From contig JABDPL010000182.1 in the NCBI GenBank assembly GCA_013042825.1, positions 1 to 9,627 of the forward strand: a stretch of DNA of 9,627 bases. The letters are read 5' to 3'. Below, piece by piece: positions 5,989 through 9,627 of this stretch. The notes beneath the pieces were generated by a model that searched no databases, was not told the origin of the DNA, and worked only from the letters and a program-made list of their open reading frames with translations. The stretch comes from Flavobacteriaceae bacterium. Lineage in GTDB: Bacteria; Bacteroidota; Bacteroidia; Flavobacteriales; Flavobacteriaceae. The position numbers and the translations under genes were made by a program. The first letter of the stretch is position 1. Each line of letters opens with the position of its first letter.

Positions 5989-8364
5989 TCAAAATTTAAA
6001 ATTATAGGATACCGATGGAACTATTCCAAAAATAGAGGTTCTGACTGCTTCATTAACACCCGTGTCCTGATTACGCCTGAAATTTATCGCTGCTGCATTC
6101 CTACGGTTATACAGATTATAAATGCTGAATACCCATTCCGATTGCCATTTGCGCTTCTTGTTCTTTTTTGGAGTTAATGTAGCCGATACGTCCATCCGGT
6201 GAAAATCAGGCAGGCGTTCAGCATTCCGCTGGCCATAATAGGGAATGGTTACCCCCTGAAATTCAAATTGTCCGATAGGATAATTGGTTGGCTGACCGGT
6301 TTGAAAAATGAAATTCGCGTTGAACCGCCATTTATCAGATAATTCGTAATTCCCGTACAGGGCGATATCATGAGTCTTATCAAAAGGCGTATTGTACCAG
6401 TCGCCATTATTAATTCCGATTTCCTGGTCATTCCTGCCCGGGGTTCGCTGTTCTGATTTCGACAGGGTGTATGCCAGCCAGCCGGTAAAACGGCCTTCAT
6501 TTTTTCTGAATAGCAATTCCAAGCCATAAGCGCGGCCTTCACCATTTAATATCACCTGTTCAATAGCGTCGTTGGCAATAAGGTTAGCTCCATCTATATA
6601 GTCGATCCTGTTGTCCAGATCCTTATAAAAGACCTCTGTTTCAAATGAGTAAACACCATCGCGTATATCCCTGAAATATCCCAAGGCGTATTGATCGAGT
6701 AATTGCGGCTCAACAAAAGGTCCGCTGGGCGTCCACACATCAAGCGGTGTTGGTGAACTGGTATTCGACAACAAATGCAGATATTGGGAAATGCGGGTAA
6801 AACTTGCCTTGACCGAACTTTTGTCATTGATGATGTATGCCAGGGCAACCCGTGGTTCGAGATTCGTGAAATCAGCGAGTTTGTCACCGCGTCCGGATGA
6901 GATGGTGTCGATGGGTTCTGCACCTCTGTAGATGAGAAGCAACGGATCGAATTCCACAGGATTATCATCTTCATAAACGAATAACTCATCCTGCCCCAGA
7001 CGTGTGAAATGACTCACTCGCAAGCCGTATTCAACACTGAGGTTTTCTGTTATTTCGTGCTGGAAATCGACATAGGCTGCAAACTCATTTGCGTATTTTT
7101 TAGTGAGCTGATCTTCAACAATGCCCGAGTCGGGCGAATTGGGCTCGATTTTACCGGGATTAAAACTGTAATAGGTGTTGTTGATACCATAATTGACCTG
7201 GAGCTTGTCGTTTACATATTGCTTCAGATCGTATTTGAGATTGAAATTCTGGATCCCCGAATTCCATTGGAATCCGACAAAATCTAATTCCAAACCATAG
7301 TAATAATCGGAATAGATAAGTGAGAGGTTGGAAAACAACTTCTTTGAAAAGATATGATTCCAGCGAAAATTCAGAACAGAATTCCCGTAAAGATTCACGA
7401 AACTCTCATTGATACTGAATAAGTCCCTTCCGAAATAACCAGAAAAAAAGAGGTTATTTCTATCGTTCAGTTTATAATTCAGTTTTGTATTCAGGTCATA
7501 GAAATAGGCCTTATTGTTTATATCGAAGAGCGGCAGGAATAAATGGGCATAGGAGGCTCTTCCACCGAAAAGAAATGAAGCCCGGTCTTTCTCGATGGGC
7601 CCTTCAACCAAAAGTCGACTGGCGACAGCGCCTATTCCGCCATTCACTTTAAACGCTTTGCTATTTCCCTCCTTCTGAAAGATCTCAAGAACCGAAGACA
7701 CGCGACCGCCATAGCGTGCGGGTATACTACCTTTAAATAACTTAACGTCCTTGATAGCATCCGGATTGAAAACTGAAAACAGTCCGAACAGGTGTGATGA
7801 GTTAAAAATCGTGGCTTCATCCAGAAGGATCAGGTTTTGATCGACGGCGCCGCCTCGCACGTTGAATCCTGATGAAGCTTCACCGGCATTAGTGATTCCG
7901 GGTAACAACAGAAGGGATTTAACGATGTCGGCCTCACCCAGGACCACGGGAATTTGTTTCACCGTGTTAATCGACAACTGATTTACACTCATCTGTGGTT
8001 TTCTAATGTTGATCCTTTCCACATTTTCGGTGATCACGACTTCATCCAGTTCTTCCGTGCTTTCTTCCAGGGCGAAATTCAGGACCTGGTCACTGTTCAT
8101 TTCAATAGTCTGTGAAATAGTCTTGAATCCGAGATAGCTGACGATAAATTCATAGGTTCCGGCCTCGAGTGTAATCGAATAGAAACCGTATTCGTTGGTC
8201 ACCGTACCGGTTCTGAGTTCAGGAATAAGGAGATTTACCCCGATCAGTGTTTCATTACTAGAGGCTTCTGCAATAGTACCGCTCAAGGTAAATTTTCCCT
8301 GGGCATGAATAGTTAGAGCAAATATGCTGAGGGTGATAGCTAGAACAATCCTTCTTTTGATCAT
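5989..8364 (-). CDS. TonB-dependent receptor with carboxypeptidase-like regulatory domain
   Basis: This 791-residue outer-membrane transporter has a signal peptide at residues 1-21 (MIKRRIVLAITLSIFALTIHA). A CarboxypepD_reg-like beta-sandwich domain follows at about 25-100 (LSGTIAEASSNETLIGVNL ... GFYSITLEAGTYEF). ELDEVVIT (105-112) is the probable TonB box. The plug domain covers about 125-230, with SGFNVRGGAVDQNLILLDEA, PDAIKDVKLFKGSIPARYGG and VSSVLEI. A beta-barrel runs to the C-terminal aromatic strand SVSYNFKF, the expected end for outer-membrane insertion by BAM. It lacks a SusD partner and is followed 2 bases later by a DUF4249 lipoprotein, so it belongs to the DUF4249-linked receptor type rather than a SusCD pair. 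The substrate is unknown. Convergent placement beside the glycosylglycerate operon is not evidence of shared function. Confidence 0.93.
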   Translation of the reverse strand: MIKRRIVLAITLSIFALTIHAQGKFTLSGTIAEASSNETLIGVNLLIPELRTGTVTNEYGFYSITLEAGTYEFIVSYLGFKTISQTIEMNSDQVLNFALEESTEELDEVVITENVERINIRKPQMSVNQLSINTVKQIPVVLGEADIVKSLLLLPGITNAGEASSGFNVRGGAVDQNLILLDEATIFNSSHLFGLFSVFNPDAIKDVKLFKGSIPARYGGRVSSVLEIFQKEGNSKAFKVNGGIGAVASRLLVEGPIEKDRASFLFGGRASYAHLFLPLFDINNKAYFYDLNTKLNYKLNDRNNLFFSGYFGRDLFSINESFVNLYGNSVLNFRWNHIFSKKLFSNLSLIYSDYYYGLELDFVGFQWNSGIQNFNLKYDLKQYVNDKLQVNYGINNTYYSFNPGKIEPNSPDSGIVEDQLTKKYANEFAAYVDFQHEITENLSVEYGLRVSHFTRLGQDELFVYEDDNPVEFDPLLLIYRGAEPIDTISSGRGDKLADFTNLEPRVALAYIINDKSSVKASFTRISQYLHLLSNTSSPTPLDVWTPSGPFVEPQLLDQYALGYFRDIRDGVYSFETEVFYKDLDNRIDYIDGANLIANDAIEQVILNGEGRAYGLELLFRKNEGRFTGWLAYTLSKSEQRTPGRNDQEIGINNGDWYNTPFDKTHDIALYGNYELSDKWRFNANFIFQTGQPTNYPIGQFEFQGVTIPYYGQRNAERLPDFHRMDVSATLTPKKNKKRKWQSEWVFSIYNLYNRRNAAAINFRRNQDTGVNEAVRTSIFGIVPSVSYNFKF

Positions 8365-8377
8365 AAGCGAATTTCAG

Positions 8378-8385
8378 CAAAATTA
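8378..8385 (-). promoter_or_regulatory. Candidate -7 element (TAATTTTG) of the TonB receptor operon
   Basis: On the minus strand, 8385 to 8378 reads TAATTTTG, a full TAnnTTTG match just upstream of the receptor ATG at 8364. No good TTG sits 19-23 bases further upstream, and the implied leader would be only several bases long, so this is weak. The whole gap between the isocitrate dehydrogenase stop and this start (8365-8424, 60 bases) shows no convincing terminator hairpin. Read-through from the dehydrogenase gene is the alternative. Confidence 0.25.
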
Positions 8386-8424
8386 GAAAAAGGATATGCT
8401 CGTCGTCCCGTTTTTAACATTGCT

Positions 8425-9627
8425 TTAATTACTCAGATTCTCGAGAATGGAATTATATTCGGCAATTGGCCGCATAGCCCTGTTAACCAGCTTTTCCTCG
8501 GGCAGGTAGTACCCACCGATGTCGACTGCTCGTCCCTGGATTGCATTCAGTTTTTCTATTACTGCCGCCTCATTTTTAACAAATGCCTCGGCAACAGTCG
8601 AGAAAATTGAGGCTAATTCGGCATCATCGGTTTGCGACGCCAGGGCCTCGGCCCAATAATACGCCAGGTAAAAATGACTTCCTCGGTTGTCTAATTCGCC
8701 GGCTACTCGCGAGGGTGATCTTTTCTCATCCAGAAATCTTTCTGTGGCTTCATCCAGGGCATCGCCTAAGACTTTGGCTTTCATGTTGTTATTTGCATTT
8801 GCAAAATGATCCAGTGATACGGCTAATGCCATGAACTCGCCCAGTGAATCCCAACGCAGGTGATTTTCAGCGACGAATTGTTGAACATGTTTAGGAGCTG
8901 ATCCTCCTGCTCCCGTTTCAAATAGTCCACCACCATTCATCAATGGTACGATTGACAACATCTTCGCACTCGTTCCCAGTTCAAGGATAGGGAAGAGGTC
9001 GGTGAGGTAATCCCTGAGTACATTTCCTGTAACAGAAATGGTATCTTTCCCTGCTTTTGTGCGTTCCAGGGTGATTTCGGTCGCCTTTACCGGATCGTGA
9101 ATACTGATCTCCAGGCCTTCAAGATCATGATCATTCAGATAATGATTTACCTTTTTGATTAACTCGGCGTCATGTGCACGATCTTTATTGAGCCAGAAAA
9201 TTGCCGGTGTATTGGTTGCTCTAGCCCGGCTCACAGCCAGTTTCACCCAGTCTCTGACGGGTGCGTCTTTAACCTGGCACATGCGCCAGATGTCCCCTGC
9301 ATCAACCTCATGGCTTAGCAGGATATTACCAGTGGCGTCAATAACCTCTACCTTGCCCTCTTTGGCAATCTCAAATGTTTTATCATGCGATCCATACTCC
9401 TCAGCCTTTTGCGCCATTAGACCAACATTAGGGACAGTTCCCATCGTTCTCGGATCGAAAGCGCCGTGTTTTTTACAGAATTCAATGGTAGCTACGTATA
9501 GCCCGGCATAACTGCTGTCGGGGATCACGGCCTTGGTGTCTTGTGGTTCACCTTCCGCATTCCACATTTGTCCTGAGTTCCGGATCATGGCCGGCATAGA
9601 GGCATCTATGATAATATCGCTTGGGAC
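8425..9627 (-). CDS. icd: Isocitrate dehydrogenase [NADP+], monomeric type (partial; N-terminal half beyond right edge)
   Basis: A TCA-cycle enzyme: isocitrate + NADP+ gives 2-oxoglutarate + CO2 + NADPH. The visible 400 codons are the C-terminal part of a protein of about 740 residues; the frame is open to the window edge, starting VPSDIIIDASMPAMIR. It lines up without gaps on the recalled Azotobacter vinelandii monomeric enzyme: Asp in IIDAS (Asp350), Tyr in EEYGSH (Tyr420), RDYLTD (Arg547, Asp548, Asp552), His in GSAPKH (His589), Arg in NHLRWD (Arg600), and Arg in SPSRVAG (Arg649). All metal, substrate and NADP contacts in this half are therefore present, and the enzyme should be active and NADP-specific. 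An internal ATG at 9595-9597 is only a family-conserved Met (ASMPAM), not the start. No terminator is evident after its TAA. Confidence 0.96.
   Translation of the reverse strand, partial: VPSDIIIDASMPAMIRNSGQMWNAEGEPQDTKAVIPDSSYAGLYVATIEFCKKHGAFDPRTMGTVPNVGLMAQKAEEYGSHDKTFEIAKEGKVEVIDATGNILLSHEVDAGDIWRMCQVKDAPVRDWVKLAVSRARATNTPAIFWLNKDRAHDAELIKKVNHYLNDHDLEGLEISIHDPVKATEITLERTKAGKDTISVTGNVLRDYLTDLFPILELGTSAKMLSIVPLMNGGGLFETGAGGSAPKHVQQFVAENHLRWDSLGEFMALAVSLDHFANANNNMKAKVLGDALDEATERFLDEKRSPSRVAGELDNRGSHFYLAYYWAEALASQTDDAELASIFSTVAEAFVKNEAAVIEKLNAIQGRAVDIGGYYLPEEKLVNRAMRPIAEYNSILENLSN

Noticed and set aside
5987..5992. TTG start for the DUF4249 gene, two codons upstream of the chosen ATG
   Set aside because: It overlaps the receptor's stop codon and only adds two residues before the signal peptide; the ATG two bases after the TGA is the better start.
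9595..9597. ATG as a possible start of the isocitrate dehydrogenase frame
   Set aside because: The frame continues upstream with conserved family sequence (VPSDIIIDAS), including a metal-binding Asp; the Met is internal.

Overview
The window looks like a chromosomal stretch of a marine-type Bacteroidota bacterium, most likely Flavobacteriaceae. This rests on protein families rather than on any marker gene. It holds a DUF6095 protein next to murQ, a DUF4249 lipoprotein paired with a TonB-dependent receptor that starts with a carboxypeptidase-like regulatory domain, TAnnTTTG-type promoter elements, and start codons in A-rich contexts with weak or no Shine-Dalgarno sequences. There are no RNA genes, insertion sequences, CRISPR arrays or large repeats. 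Coding density is very high, and no gap between genes exceeds about 70 bases.

Layout. On the left, minus strand: murQ (MurNAc-6-phosphate etherase, peptidoglycan recycling) overlaps the start of a small two-helix DUF6095 membrane protein that runs off the left edge. A 69-base divergent region separates murQ from a tight plus-strand operon of three genes: a cytoplasmic GH63 / MGH1-like glycoside hydrolase (1055-2365), a sodium:solute symporter (2376-4019) and a type I glycerate kinase (4021-5148). The operon meets, tail to tail with a 14-base overlap, a minus-strand pair made of a TonB-dependent receptor (5989-8364) and its downstream DUF4249 lipoprotein (5135-5986). On the right edge lies the C-terminal half of a monomeric NADP-dependent isocitrate dehydrogenase (minus strand, cut by the window).

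Most interesting reading. The three plus-strand genes form a coherent catabolic route for a glycosylglycerate osmolyte (alpha-mannosylglycerate or alpha-glucosylglycerate). The symporter would import the intact solute and the GH63 enzyme would split it into hexose and D-glycerate. The kinase would make 2-phosphoglycerate, which enters lower glycolysis at enolase. Such solutes are made by red algae (mannosylglycerate, 'digeneaside') and by cyanobacteria (glucosylglycerate), so the operon would let a marine heterotroph feed on algal or cyanobacterial osmolytes. The enzyme families and gene arrangement are seen in the sequence; the substrate and the import direction are inference. No hexokinase, dedicated regulator or glycosylglycerate synthase is present in the window.
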